DNA of 55,526 bases from Planctomycetaceae bacterium (GCA_902630355.1 CACOUL010000013.1:1-55526), one strand, 5' to 3'; counted from the first letter of the stretch, positions 9,312 through 18,150 are shown. A program made the numbers and translations. Notes: generated by a model not told the origin, from the letters alone.

Positions 9312-9638
9312 TCACGTTGCGTCATTCGCTACGGCCGCAGGCGGTTGCTTCCGGCACCAGGGCAACAGCCCTCCAAAGGCCAGCACCAACGAACTCAGTG
9401 CTGACAGGACCACTGCGGTGATCGTAATGACCTGGAGGTGGCCTGCCACATCGGCTCGGGCCTTCTCCTTTGCCTCTTCCTTGATTTTTGCGGTATCGGG
9501 CGGCGAAGCTTTTGATTGCTCTTCCACGGCCGTATCGACCCCGACCACAAAGCCGATCAGGAACGACCCGCCGACATAGAAAAAACAGAACAGCAGGACA
9601 AAACCGATCGCAGCGGTGAACAGACGCTTAACGAACAC
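9312..9638 (-). CDS. Small two-span membrane protein
   Basis: 108 residues from a GTG at 9638 preceded by AAGGGGG. Two hydrophobic segments (about 6-35 and 68-92) flank a charged Lys/Glu/Ala-rich loop (EEAKEKARADVAGH). No family recognised. It converges with the FG-GAP gene, leaving 28 nt between the two ends. Function unknown. Confidence 0.55.
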   Translation of the reverse strand: MFVKRLFTAAIGFVLLFCFFYVGGSFLIGFVVGVDTAVEEQSKASPPDTAKIKEEAKEKARADVAGHLQVITITAVVLSALSSLVLAFGGLLPWCRKQPPAAVANDAT

Positions 9639-9702
9639 AGCAACCCCCTTTTTCCAAAGTAACGGATACCTCCATTATGCATGTGAGGCATGGGAGAGGA
9701 AG

Positions 9703-9717
9703 ACTGGGGGGTAGTCT
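9703..9717 (+). repeat. Copy 2 of ACTGGGGG intergenic motif
   Basis: ACTGGGGGGTAGTC between the divergent starts at 9638 and 9787. The extended AAGACTGGGGG (9700-9710) is shared with copies at about 11698, 18151 and 23801. Confidence 0.4.
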
Positions 9718-9786
9718 CACCACCTTCCTATGGGTTATGGGTAAATAGATTAGTGCAAAATATACAAACCGTTAGAGGACTGAAAC

Positions 9787-10041
9787 ATGCGATGTATCAT
9801 TCTTTCTTTGGCTTTTATGATGAGCATTTGTTTTTGCCAGATCGGATTCACTAGCCCGATTTCTTTGGGAGCAAAACACGACAGCAGCACGCTGCTGAGC
9901 CGAAAACAGGTAACGGTCCACAACTGCGACAGTGCGGGCGAGGCCTTAGCAGAGGCCGAGAGCAGAAATCCGGGCTGGACCGCCTACAACGCCCGAAACG
10001 TGGGCGGCAGAACGTGGGTCGTTTCAATGAAACAGAGTTGA
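9787..10041 (+). CDS. Small secreted hypothetical protein
   Basis: 84 residues with a signal peptide (about 1-23). A good ribosome site (GAGGAC, 6 nt before ATG) supports the start. The mature part is about 60 residues, with a single Cys, and ends in a GGRTWVVSMKQS beta-like segment. No family recognised. It is the last gene before the leftmost tRNA-Leu fragment, just outside the inferred island. Confidence 0.5.
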   Translation: MRCIILSLAFMMSICFCQIGFTSPISLGAKHDSSTLLSRKQVTVHNCDSAGEALAEAESRNPGWTAYNARNVGGRTWVVSMKQS

Positions 10042-10083
10042 CTGCAACCAAAAGCATTTGATTGGCTGCAAAGCCCTGATGAG

Positions 10084-10135
10084 AGTGAGTGCCGAAGAGA
10101 GGACTCGAACCAATACGGGCTAATGCCCACTAGGT
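10084..10135 (-). repeat. Partial tRNA-Leu 3' copy (outer attachment-site relic)
   Basis: These 52 bases match the 3' part of the intact tRNA-Leu at 24905-24988, in the same orientation, with three adjacent-region mismatches (AATA against TCCA in the T arm). The match stops abruptly after TAGGT in the anticodon arm. No complete tRNA can fold here. A 3'-tRNA duplication in direct orientation is the standard footprint of integration at a tRNA gene; here it would mark the far end of the outer element. Confidence 0.75.
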
Positions 10136-10254
10136 GCCGAAACTCGCCTCACGACTTTTCGGCCGACGCAACTGCAGAGCCAGTCGTTAAATACCCCACC
10201 CAAAATGACGGATGCGACGCACCGTTTGAGCAATCGGTCAAGAGCAGACTTTCT

Positions 10255-11190
10255 CTAGTCCTCAGAAGGAGCGAAAATCAGTTTTGAAAAATCTGCATCT
10301 GAGATGAGCTGTATATCACAACCGTCCGCTTTTAATTCCTTAAATTTTGCAATCTTGGATACTTCCGTCGCGCCTTCTGCAAACCTCCTCTCATCTTGTT
10401 CACCAACCACCAGGTAATCTGTGTTTCTCGAAACACTATTCTTTGGAAAACCACCAAACAATGAGATAATTTCCATTGCTTGCTTTCTCTTAAAGTGAGT
10501 TAAAGTGCCTGTAAAGACAACGCTTTTCCCATAGATCGGATGGCAGGAAATGTCGTAATCGTTCGGGATTTCAATTTCTAAATCGTCCCCACCTTTTTTT
10601 TTACGTGGTGCAGATGATGGTGACCATTGATCGCAAGATTTTATTCTTCCAATTGACACGCCCGCTTCGCGTGAAACTTCTTCGATTGAATTTACACACA
10701 AACATTTCGCCGCTAAAAGCATCAATTGCGCCGAGACAATCGCATCACTTAGAGCGTCGTGATGCTCCAGGGAAAGGCCATGATAGTGAGCAAGTATTGG
10801 CAAACGGTGCGAGTTCAATTCCGGCCATGCGGCACGGGAAACATTACAACTACAAATGTAAGAAATCTCTGGTGGCACAATCGCCGCATCGTGCATGCAA
10901 TAGCGTAACACACTCATATCAAAAGACGCATTATGGGCGACGACAACACTATGCTCAAAAAAAGGCAAAAGCCGTGACCACAAATCCCCAAAAATGGGTG
11001 AATTTGATACGACTTCAGGAGTGATGCCGTGAATGCCCACGTTTATTTTTTCAAATCTCATCTCCAGGGGTTTTATAAAAAAATGTTGCTTATCAACTAT
11101 CTCACCGCCCTTTACCTCGACTATCCCCACCGAGCAGGCACTACCCCTCTTTTCATTAGCCGTTTCAAAATCGATTGCAACAAAATCCAT
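10255..11190 (-). CDS. DEDDh 3'-5' exonuclease with C-terminal BRCT domain
   Basis: 311 residues. The N-terminal DnaQ/RNase T-type exonuclease has motif I with D7 and E9 (DFETAN), motif II with D91 (HNASFDMSV) and motif III with H144 and D149 (HHDALSDA), so all DEDDh residues are present. The C-terminal BRCT domain (about 219-300) starts GKSVVFTGTL, as in DNA ligase and exonuclease BRCTs. The family is related to the epsilon subunit and acts on DNA ends; BRCT likely guides it to nicked or damaged DNA. ATG 11190 is chosen because motif I follows at once; the frame runs upstream to 11448 without domain content. First gene inside the outer element. Confidence 0.85.
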   Translation of the reverse strand: MDFVAIDFETANEKRGSACSVGIVEVKGGEIVDKQHFFIKPLEMRFEKINVGIHGITPEVVSNSPIFGDLWSRLLPFFEHSVVVAHNASFDMSVLRYCMHDAAIVPPEISYICSCNVSRAAWPELNSHRLPILAHYHGLSLEHHDALSDAIVSAQLMLLAAKCLCVNSIEEVSREAGVSIGRIKSCDQWSPSSAPRKKKGGDDLEIEIPNDYDISCHPIYGKSVVFTGTLTHFKRKQAMEIISLFGGFPKNSVSRNTDYLVVGEQDERRFAEGATEVSKIAKFKELKADGCDIQLISDADFSKLIFAPSED

Positions 11191-11255
11191 CTGATTAAAC
11201 TCGCTATATGAAACACAAAAACATATTGTGCAGATATTTCTCCCACATGCTTTAA

Positions 11256-11627
11256 TCAAGCCAAATTGTATTTCGTTGAATCTGGCGTCAGGACCACAGT
11301 TTGCCCAGTCCTTGAACATATCCTTGTATGCTCTTGAGACAGATCGATGTTCAGGTCCTCCGCTTTTATGCCCTGCAATTCGGCAAGATAAAATAAGCTT
11401 CCATACTTTACTTTTGTTTTTAGCTTCTTGATGATGCCGCCTTTCCAATCGAGAGGTGGCAACTCGCCTGCTTTTACTCGTTCACGAAGTTCGGGCTGTT
11501 TATCACCACGCGCCCTGCCTGTTTCCCAGCATTGAATAAACCCCTGGTCTTCACCATTCCATCGCTCGTCCCACGAGAGATTTGTACGTAATGGTTCGTC
11601 GATAGCGAGATAGGCTTCGTTACCCAT
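11256..11627 (-). CDS. Hypothetical protein
   Basis: 123 residues from ATG 11627 with GGGAG upstream. No signal peptide or membrane span once the upstream in-frame extension (to 11741), which crosses the 11699-11720 hairpin, is excluded. The sequence is Trp- and Glu-rich early (NLSWDERWNGEDQG) and basic in the middle (KKLKTKVKYG). It is 65 nt upstream of the exonuclease-BRCT gene on the same strand, so it may be co-transcribed. No family recognised. Confidence 0.5.
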   Translation of the reverse strand: MGNEAYLAIDEPLRTNLSWDERWNGEDQGFIQCWETGRARGDKQPELRERVKAGELPPLDWKGGIIKKLKTKVKYGSLFYLAELQGIKAEDLNIDLSQEHTRICSRTGQTVVLTPDSTKYNLA

Positions 11628-11698
11628 TTTCGCAACTCCCGTACTTACAAGGATTAGGTTATCAATGACATTTAACACCCCTGCAAAGAAGAAATAAA

Positions 11699-11720
11699 GA
11701 CTGGGGGGTGCCCCCCAGTC
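11699..11720. repeat. Perfect G/C hairpin with ACTGGGGG motif (copy 3)
   Basis: GACTGGGGGG, two bases (TG), then its exact complement CCCCCCAGTC: a 10-bp inverted repeat lying between the divergent starts at 11627 and 11786. It carries the ACTGGGGG motif on both strands. The position in a divergent promoter region argues for an operator or structural element more than a terminator. Confidence 0.6.
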
Positions 11721-11785
11721 TCCTGCAACAACTTTGCGCATTTGCTACAATCGCCATTGCTCACTCCACACGAAAGGGGCTGACA

Positions 11786-12670
11786 ATGGCTGGTTATTTT
11801 TTGCGGCGGGGGAATAAGACCTTAGGACCGTTTGACCTTGCAAAAGTTAAAAAAGGATTGGCTTCCGGACAGGTATTAGAGTCCGATGGAATTGCGGAAT
11901 CGAGGGAAGGACCCTGGAACTTGGTTCGCGATTTTCCGGCACTGCAAAGCCATCCCAATGCAGCAAATCCTTCACCCCCACCGATTCCAAAGCAAGCCGA
12001 TTCACTATCACCTCAGGCATCCATGCAGCAAGCAACTGCTGGTGGCATGGAGTTTCGCGCGGAGTCGGAATATGTGGCTCTCGTCCATGGCCCCTATGAT
12101 CTCGCATACCAGTTAATGCGCGATGCCATGTCAAAAACCAAGGGTAAGATTAAAACCGACTCGGCATCGCAGGGTAGTCTTTTGGCAAAGTGGCGTTATG
12201 GAATTAATCTGTTTGGCTTGAGTGTGAGTGCGGTGATGCGAGATGCGGGAAACGGCTGGACACGCGTCGAAGTCAAAGGCTTTTTCAGTGATGCGGTGGA
12301 CACCTTCGGTCATGCAAAAAAGAAAGCCCGCCTCGTATTAAAACAGTTTAAGACACTGGTAGAGGAACACTCATCGGTTGGATCGAATCCAATGCCATCT
12401 TCGCGTCCAGGACCCTCTGCCCCCTCAGCGCAGTCGGCCGGTTCGGGAAAAAGCTATTCATCCATGGCCACCGCAAGCATGATTTGTGGCATTGGCGGCC
12501 TGTTGATCTGCGGGCCTGCGGGAATTGTAGCAATCATTTTGGGGATTGTCGCCTTAAACGGAATGTCGAGCAGCGGAAACAACGCCGGGCATGGCAGCGC
12601 AGTAACGGGAATCGTTCTCGGGGGAATCACCATATTAGTTTGGGGACTCATCGTAGCAGCGAATATGTAA
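11786..12670 (+). CDS. GYF_2 (DUF4339) protein with C-terminal DUF4190-like membrane domain
   Basis: 294 residues. Residues 1-55 form a GYF_2/DUF4339 domain (YFLRRGNKTLGPFDLAKVKK is the usual W/Y-x-R-x-G-x-x-x-GPF opening), thought to bind peptides. After a Pro-rich linker, about 88-195 is an alpha/beta module resembling the protein at 3940-4266. The C-terminus (about 222-294) has two membrane helices with the Gly-rich DUF4190 pattern (GIVAIILGIVAL, GIVLGGITILVWGL). A membrane protein with cytosolic adaptor domain is likely. Second GYF_2 gene follows 176 bp downstream. Confidence 0.75.
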   Translation: MAGYFLRRGNKTLGPFDLAKVKKGLASGQVLESDGIAESREGPWNLVRDFPALQSHPNAANPSPPPIPKQADSLSPQASMQQATAGGMEFRAESEYVALVHGPYDLAYQLMRDAMSKTKGKIKTDSASQGSLLAKWRYGINLFGLSVSAVMRDAGNGWTRVEVKGFFSDAVDTFGHAKKKARLVLKQFKTLVEEHSSVGSNPMPSSRPGPSAPSAQSAGSGKSYSSMATASMICGIGGLLICGPAGIVAIILGIVALNGMSSSGNNAGHGSAVTGIVLGGITILVWGLIVAANM

Positions 12671-12846
12671 CATTGCCGCCGTCTAAGATCAAAACAATCA
12701 GCTCTACTCGTCTATTACCAACCTCACGCAACATGTGCATTTCAAGATCATATGAGGCGAAAGGGACGATTTGCTTTCTTATAAAAACAAATGCCGAGTG
12801 ACTCAAATTTCTTGAGAATAGACAACTCTAAAAGAAACGAATTTCC

Positions 12847-14178
12847 ATGGCTGTAGAGTGGTTCATCCAGCACAACGATAAAGTCTTGGGGCCCGTTTCT
12901 TCAAAACAGCTTAAAGCGGCCGTGGACCAAGGCAAGGTTCACCGTGAATTTCGGATCTGTCGCAGTGCTGAGGGGAAGCCTGATGAAAAATGGGTCAAAG
13001 CCGAAAACGTGAAGGGGTTGTTTAATTCCAGCAACAACCCAACCCCACAATCGCAAATAGCTTCCCAAGGCGCAAACGCGGCAACCACGTATCCCGACCC
13101 TCCCGCAAGAGAGGAAAATACTCAACTTGATTTTACAGACGCTCCAGAGCAGCAGACTTTAGTTAAGAAGTGGTATGTCGCGATCAATGATGAACAATCG
13201 GGGCCTTTTTCAAAAAACGAACTCGCCGAACTTCCGCTGTCCCCCGATAGCCTGTTGTGGTCAGAAGGTTCTGCTGACTGGATGCCCTTGCGTGAAATTG
13301 CCGAGTTAAGTCACCTTACTTCAGCGATACGCTCCGCGCAGGCGGTGCCCATCCAGTCCGCCCCCCAATCGCATCCACCGAATACTATAAGCACGACGAG
13401 CCATGAAATTGATTACGAAATATTCGGCGCTGAACTGCAAATTGTTGAAGTCGAACTCGATCCGAATGAAACAGTAATCGCCGAAGCTGGCGCGATGGCT
13501 TACATGGATAGCGGCATCAATTTTGAAGCACGGATGGGTGACGGCTCAAAGCCCAATGAGGGATTTTTCGGGTCATTGCTTGCGGGAGCCAAGCGTGCTG
13601 TTTCGGGCGAATCATTTTTTATGACTCACTTCACAAATATCTCCACCGACAAAAAACGGGTCGCCTTTGCTGCCCCTTACCCGGGCAACATTATCCCCAT
13701 CAATTTACTGGACTTCAATCGAGCTTTTACTTGCCAAAAAGATGCTTTTCTTTGTGCTGCAATGGGGACCTCAATTGGCATTGCCTTTGCGAAAAAGCTT
13801 GGGGCCGGCTTCTTCGGTGGCGAAGGGTTTATTTTGCAGCGCATTGAAGGTGACGGCCTCGCCTTTATTCAAGCCGGGGGTACCGTGATCAAAAAAGAAC
13901 TGGCGGGCGACAGCATCTTGGTCGACACAGGTTGCCTTGTGGGCTTTACCGATGGCATTCAATATACGATCGAGAAGGCTGGAAACCTCAAGTCGATGAT
14001 CTTTGGCGGAGAGGGGTTGTTTCTGGCAAAACTAGAAGGGCATGGGACTGTCATGCTGCAAAGCTTGCCATTTTCGCGACTGGCCGATCGGATCATTGCC
14101 AATGCGCCATCCATCGGCGGCAGTTCGTCTGGCGAGGGGTCCATCCTCGGGGGCATCGCGGACATGTTCAGCGATTAG
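12847..14178 (+). CDS. Two GYF_2 domains fused to an AIM24 (TIGR00266) domain
   Basis: 443 residues, no signal peptide. Two GYF_2 domains (about 1-60, starting [14 protein letters not shown], and 108-155, starting [14 protein letters not shown]) precede an AIM24/TIGR00266 domain (about 186-430). The latter shows its marks: [18 protein letters not shown], a GESFFMTHF block, and [19 protein letters not shown]24 is named from a yeast mitochondrial inner-membrane protein; bacterial members are of unknown biochemistry. GYF_2-AIM24 fusion suggests a peptide-guided scaffold. It lies in the outer tRNA-Leu element, behind the first GYF_2 gene. Confidence 0.8.
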   Translation: MAVEWFIQHNDKVLGPVSSKQLKAAVDQGKVHREFRICRSAEGKPDEKWVKAENVKGLFNSSNNPTPQSQIASQGANAATTYPDPPAREENTQLDFTDAPEQQTLVKKWYVAINDEQSGPFSKNELAELPLSPDSLLWSEGSADWMPLREIAELSHLTSAIRSAQAVPIQSAPQSHPPNTISTTSHEIDYEIFGAELQIVEVELDPNETVIAEAGAMAYMDSGINFEARMGDGSKPNEGFFGSLLAGAKRAVSGESFFMTHFTNISTDKKRVAFAAPYPGNIIPINLLDFNRAFTCQKDAFLCAAMGTSIGIAFAKKLGAGFFGGEGFILQRIEGDGLAFIQAGGTVIKKELAGDSILVDTGCLVGFTDGIQYTIEKAGNLKSMIFGGEGLFLAKLEGHGTVMLQSLPFSRLADRIIANAPSIGGSSSGEGSILGGIADMFSD

Positions 14179-14345
14179 TCAAGGCGCAGCTTCTATGTCG
14201 CTTTCAGCGTGCGCCCTCTCGCTCGCCGTTTTCGTAATGGCCTTCGATCTAATATGAATTTTTCGCTACCACTCGTGTTTAAAAACACCGAGATAGAAAA
14301 CACAAAGCCAACTGCAACTTTGCTCCGTAATTTCAAATTGCTCGG

Positions 14346-14732
14346 CTAATCGTCTTCCTCGGGACAATTTTCTTCACCATCTTTCTGCCCCTGTGATTTG
14401 CCCGCCGCATAACCATCGGCATAAGATGTAGCGCCCTCATTCGGTTTGGGGATGGGCGGAACAATCGTGTCAAAATTACCGCACCACTCGATATATGCCT
14501 GCATGTAACCGGCAACAAATCCGTGCTCATACTGCTTTTGTCTACTCAAAACTGACAAAAACGCCCTTCGCTGTTCTTGAACGCAACCCTTGTCGCACGC
14601 GTGCACCCCGATCGTCTGCTGTTGCAATCGGATTCCTACACTTTGATTGTCGTCGTGGGCCGACAGCGACCCCGCAATTCCAACCGCAACGGTTCCCGTA
14701 AAAGTAAAGATTCCAACGAACTCGAGTTTCAT
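14346..14732 (-). CDS. Small secreted protein
   Basis: 128 residues from ATG 14732, preceded by GAGGGCA, the same ribosome-site wording as in the three leader cassettes. Signal peptide about 1-25 (ending GSLSAHD). The mature part has three Cys residues, two of them in ACDKGCVQ, and an acidic C-terminus. The middle shows a GFVAGYMQAYIEW pattern and a YADGYAAGKSQGQ helix reminiscent of small helical periplasmic proteins. No named family. Last gene of the outer element before the middle tRNA-Leu fragment. Confidence 0.5.
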   Translation of the reverse strand: MKLEFVGIFTFTGTVAVGIAGSLSAHDDNQSVGIRLQQQTIGVHACDKGCVQEQRRAFLSVLSRQKQYEHGFVAGYMQAYIEWCGNFDTIVPPIPKPNEGATSYADGYAAGKSQGQKDGEENCPEEDD

Positions 14733-14795
14733 GACTGTGCCCTCGCATAGCGAATCGAACTTTTCACCATTATCCCTGCAAAGCGGCCGAGAGAA

Positions 14796-14808
14796 ACTGG
14801 GGGCAACC
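14796..14808 (+). repeat. Copy 4 of ACTGGGGG intergenic motif
   Basis: ACTGGGGGCAACC, upstream of the secreted protein gene at 14732. This GCAACC version is shared with the copy at 17395. Confidence 0.4.
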
Positions 14809-14850
14809 TCAGTCGAGTGCGCCAAGAAGGGCGCAAAGAGGACGAAAATA

Positions 14851-14914
14851 CAAGTGAGTGCCGAAGAGAGGACTCGAACCTCCACGGGCAAATGCCCACT
14901 AGGTCCTGAATCTA
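14851..14914 (-). repeat. Partial tRNA-Leu 3' copy (middle attachment-site relic)
   Basis: 64 bases match 24897-24960, the 3' half of the intact tRNA-Leu plus its flank, in the same orientation with two mismatches. The match breaks off just past the anticodon. The anticodon-to-3'-end content is what an integrating element carries to rebuild the tRNA it splits. This copy separates the inner element (about 14.9-24.9 kb) from the outer one (about 10.1-14.9 kb). Confidence 0.85.
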
Positions 14915-15004
14915 AATTCACCGTTCTTCGATGTCGCAATAGCCTGTAAAACAAGACGTTTCTGAATGAACGTCCTACACAAAAACTCAAAACTGCACAT
15001 CGAA

Positions 15005-15023
15005 TTGTGTACAAATTGTGTAC
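15005..15023 (-). repeat. Paired TTGTGTAC repeats near left end of inner element
   Basis: Two TTGTGTAC copies start 11 bp apart (15005-15012, 15016-15023). Their reverse complement GTACACAA occurs twice with the same 11-bp spacing at 24819-24837, near the other end. Mirrored helical-phase repeats inside element ends resemble integrase arm-type sites. The 450-bp gap 14733-15182 otherwise holds only the tRNA fragment and motif copy 4. Confidence 0.55.
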
Positions 15024-15182
15024 GACGATCAAGTGCAGAGCGAAAAGAACGAACGCACCATCAGTCGTGGTAAGGGAACCCTTCGGTTCTCAGCTTTGAA
15101 CCGACCCCCCACCCACAGCGCGCATCACGCTACATATATCCTTCGGGGTGCGTGAGCAATTCTTAGATGTGAAGATGATTGA

Positions 15183-15833
15183 TCATCCACCGTTAAGAGG
15201 AAATAGAATTATAATCTCGGGAAGCTTTGTCGCAGGCAATGCATCTCTTGAAACTCTTGTCCATGTACTTTTTCCATTCAAACGCACCAGTTCTCCGTTA
15301 GTGTTGATTGCCCACCCCTTATTAAATGAGACCTCTATGTCACCATCTTTAGGCAATAGTTTCATTTTAACTTGTTTCGCTTCAAGTCTTTTTTCCAAGT
15401 GCTTCTTAAATACTACTGTGTAATTTTTTGCGGCAAAAACCTTGCTTTTCTCTCTTCTGATAAATTTAGCATGCAGACTTTCAATATGATGACTATCGAT
15501 AAGATTAATAAATATCCCATTAACATTATCAGATATCTCATAAAAGCTGTTTGAATCGCTTCTCCAATAACCGGTCATATCAATTATAGCCAAGCCGAAT
15601 TTCTGACGTGCTTTGCGTCTGCACTTCTCATTTAATTTGTTAATTGCCACCTTTCTTGTTGCGCCTGCAGCATTCTGAAGAGTGATTGTTCCATCTTTTT
15701 CACACGAAATAGCTTCTCCAATATATGGTACTTCATCTTCTTTAAACCGCCACTCTTCTCCTGAACAAGCAACATACGACGATGTTAATGAACAGGTAAT
15801 GACGACGATTTTAACAATGCGCAATCGACACAT
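15183..15833 (-). CDS. Secreted protein with SHD1-like N-terminus
   Basis: 216 residues. Signal peptide about 1-24 (ACSG could be a weak lipobox or cleavage region). Residues about 27-78 (EEWRFKEDEVPYIGEAIS to INKLNEKCRRKA) follow the SHD1 pattern: an aromatic opening, a variable strand, a KDGTITLQN strand, then a short helix. The rest is beta-rich and Lys-rich, unknown. Codon and base use are clearly more A/T-rich than the housekeeping genes to the right, fitting acquired DNA. First gene of the inner element. Confidence 0.5.
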   Translation of the reverse strand: MCRLRIVKIVVITCSLTSSYVACSGEEWRFKEDEVPYIGEAISCEKDGTITLQNAAGATRKVAINKLNEKCRRKARQKFGLAIIDMTGYWRSDSNSFYEISDNVNGIFINLIDSHHIESLHAKFIRREKSKVFAAKNYTVVFKKHLEKRLEAKQVKMKLLPKDGDIEVSFNKGWAINTNGELVRLNGKSTWTRVSRDALPATKLPEIIILFPLNGG

Positions 15834-15911
15834 ATTTCAAAACATCCAAATTCTTAGATTCACTATCCCATTATCCAAACTCAGCAACTAATAGAAAGAC
15901 TCAGGATCACG

Positions 15912-16940
15912 TTAAAATTTAGGGGCAGCCCTTTCTTCGGGTCTGGCCCATTCTGGAAGTCCCGTTTTTATCGAGTCGTTAAAAAAGCTATTTAAGAAAA
16001 ACTTACGCTTCGTAAGACTATTCCCCGTTTGCTGAATTAACGTTTGTTTTAGAGGATGATTGCTGCCGATTAAAAATTCATTTCTCGTGTGTAATCTCTC
16101 AAGCAAATCAATGCACGGTATTTTAGCGCCCTTTTCTTTAGCGCCATTACAATCTTGGCAAGACAACACAAGGTTCCAAACACCATCCACGATTGAGCTA
16201 AATCCTCGTGACTTGAGTGTGTGCGGAAAAAAGTGGTCGACGTCAGGGAACAGTGAGCCTTTCTGGTCAATTCTGATGTCGGAATAGCAGTAGAAACATT
16301 GGCCCTTTTGATAGCCATTCAATGCTTCTCGACTGCCAGTTACTGGCTTTCGTTGCTGACTCTTACTCAGTGAAAATAAAAACTCGGATTCATGGTCATA
16401 TTCAATTGACAGAAGGCTTCTCGATACCCCTAATTCCCACGACCGCTCTACTAACTGCCACCTGGACTCCACTTCACGCGGAAGATTGAGGCTTTGTTCT
16501 TGATGGAGTAATTGAGAAAAGTCATCCGTGATAAGGATGCCTTTTCTGGCATTCCTTTCGTCCATAAAAAAACGCTTCGGTGTTTCTTGGCCTCCTATCA
16601 CATGAAACGCATCTATGACATTCACAAAACCGTATCGCACTGTCGTGTCTAATAATGCGTCGTGCGTTATTTTGTTTGCGTTAAATTGCCGACAGGCGTC
16701 AAGAAATTTACTGCTTTTCGAAGTTCCTTGCTTGTCAGATTTCTTTAAATGCTCAGTAATATGTTTCACGTAGACGCCAGCTAAATCATCTAGTGTTACC
16801 AACTGGCCAGCTTGCGGCTGAAGTTCAAGCAACGCGCTTGCGAGCGCAAATTTATAGCTGGCAACATTCAGGCCAAATAAAATGATCCCGCGCCAGTAGT
16901 CCTCTAGGCTCGGATCGACTGAAATGAAGTTGTTAGACAT
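15912..16940 (-). CDS. HNH endonuclease
   Basis: 342 residues. The C-terminal half holds an HNH nuclease core: a first Cys pair CFYC (about 217-220), the DVDHFFPHTL catalytic stretch (about 232-241), an Asn in WNLVLSC, and the second zinc pair CQDC (about 259-262) followed by NGAKEKG. The N-terminal 200 residues are helical with no domain I know and may recognise a target or partner. The start overlaps the end of the HIT gene by 8 bp, so translation is coupled. HNH enzymes cut DNA (some RNA); with HIT in an island, defence or a mobile-element role is plausible but unproven. Confidence 0.85.
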   Translation of the reverse strand: MSNNFISVDPSLEDYWRGIILFGLNVASYKFALASALLELQPQAGQLVTLDDLAGVYVKHITEHLKKSDKQGTSKSSKFLDACRQFNANKITHDALLDTTVRYGFVNVIDAFHVIGGQETPKRFFMDERNARKGILITDDFSQLLHQEQSLNLPREVESRWQLVERSWELGVSRSLLSIEYDHESEFLFSLSKSQQRKPVTGSREALNGYQKGQCFYCYSDIRIDQKGSLFPDVDHFFPHTLKSRGFSSIVDGVWNLVLSCQDCNGAKEKGAKIPCIDLLERLHTRNEFLIGSNHPLKQTLIQQTGNSLTKRKFFLNSFFNDSIKTGLPEWARPEERAAPKF

Positions 16941-17331
16941 ATCTTGTGTAATCAGCCTTGAGGGGAATCACTCCGCGCACTCCACCTCTTGGGTTGCTAT
17001 TGTCACCTTCTCTTCTCGGAATGAGATGAATGTGACAGTGGAAAATTGTCTGCCCTGCAACGGCACCGGCGTTCATGCCAACATTAAATCCACATACCGT
17101 TTCATCTTCCTTCAAGATTGCTTCCTTAAGATCACAAAGCAACTGATTGCAATCAAGCAATTCATCTTCCTGTAGGCCAAAATAGTCCTCCACATGTCGC
17201 TTCGGGATCACTAGAGAGTGCAGCGGTGTGACCGGATAATTATCACGTATTGCGTAAGCATGTTGATTATCTGCTATTCGTGATGCAGGTGGCATGGCAC
17301 AGAACAAGCATTGGTTCTCTGTGTCATTCAT
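16933..17331 (-). CDS. HIT family nucleotide hydrolase/transferase
   Basis: 132 residues, full length for the family. The histidine triad is intact: HCHIHL with H98, H100 and H102. The N-terminus has CLFC, giving the zinc-binding feature of Hint-type members, and the VIPKRHVEDYF segment is typical. HIT proteins hydrolyse nucleotide conjugates such as AMP-lysine, ApnA or adenylated intermediates. The gene overlaps the HNH gene by 8 bp, so the two are one operon. A nucleotide-signal or adenylate-handling partner for the nuclease is an inference. Confidence 0.9.
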   Translation of the reverse strand: MNDTENQCLFCAMPPASRIADNQHAYAIRDNYPVTPLHSLVIPKRHVEDYFGLQEDELLDCNQLLCDLKEAILKEDETVCGFNVGMNAGAVAGQTIFHCHIHLIPRREGDNSNPRGGVRGVIPLKADYTRYV

Positions 17332-17703
17332 GAGGTCACCTTTTTGTGGCTGACGAGGTTGAGCTTATTATCAGATTCGAGCAGTCTCAACGCCATTGGG
17401 GGCAACCAGAGGGAGATGATCCTGGGATGTCTGACTTAACACCATGCCCCCACCCCTTTTTACGCAACATTCCACTAGGGAATACGAAGGGAACACCCAA
17501 CCTCAAAAGTGAACCAACCCCCGACCCCTTCTATGCTTACCCCTCATATATATCTAAGGAACGGAACGACCTATTTTCCACTTTCAAAATAGGCAAAGGG
17601 AGTTGGCAAGCAGAAGAGTGGGTAAATCTAATGCGTGAAGGGGATATCAAAAGCGGCAAGCAGGCCGCGTCTAAAATTACCTTTCCTCGCGAGCCGCCAG
17701 GGA
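17332..17703. other. Intergenic stretch with motif copy 5 (17395-17407)
   Basis: This 372-bp gap holds ATTGGGGGCAACC at 17395-17407. A weak plus-strand frame (ATG 17427 to stop 17726, 99 codons) runs through it and overlaps the end of the next gene; its protein matches nothing I know, so I do not call it. No other structure is seen. Confidence 0.4.
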
Positions 17704-18054
17704 TTATTTCTCTGACTTATCGGTAAGTAGCTTGGCCATATACCGCAAATATTTCAAAGACTCATCATTGATTTCATTGGCTTTAATTTGCGAAATCCTC
17801 AGCCCACACAATTCTTCGTGAATTGAAAATACGGCAAGAATCATAAGGCACGTAACAATTCCACCTAAGCCTGCTCCAAACATGTACCCCACAAAAAACC
17901 AGTTCTTAATTACCAAACCAACAGGGATGCATGCGACTATTGCAATAACATTCAAGAAAAGCATTATCAACGTAAGAATCTTTCCAAATCCGCATAATCC
18001 ATTTTGAAATTTTGTCGCCCCTGCAACAACTTTTCTTTCAATTAAGTACGACAT
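17704..18054 (-). CDS. Small two-span membrane protein
   Basis: 116 residues from ATG 18054, chosen over 18093 because AAGGGGG sits 7-9 nt before it. Two strong hydrophobic helices (about 25-50 and 58-85) are followed by a charged tail (SQIKANEINDESLKYLRYM). No recognised family. It diverges from the SHD1-TPR gene. Function unknown. Confidence 0.5.
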   Translation of the reverse strand: MSYLIERKVVAGATKFQNGLCGFGKILTLIMLFLNVIAIVACIPVGLVIKNWFFVGYMFGAGLGGIVTCLMILAVFSIHEELCGLRISQIKANEINDESLKYLRYMAKLLTDKSEK

Positions 18055-18150
18055 CCAACACCCCCTTTTGAATTGATTAGATAATCGTCGCATCCATTAT
18101 CTTAAAAAACATTCCGCACCGACTAGCCCTGACAAAACCCGGTCAGTAGC

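Noticed and set aside
10084-14914. Extra tRNA-Leu genes at the two fragments
   Set aside because: Only the 3' half is present in both; no D arm or 5' acceptor strand can be found, so they are duplications and not genes.
17427-17726. 99-codon plus-strand frame in the gap after the HIT gene
   Set aside because: No recognisable domain and overlaps the end of the 17704-18054 gene; contains motif copy 5 near its upstream edge. Not excluded, but unsupported.
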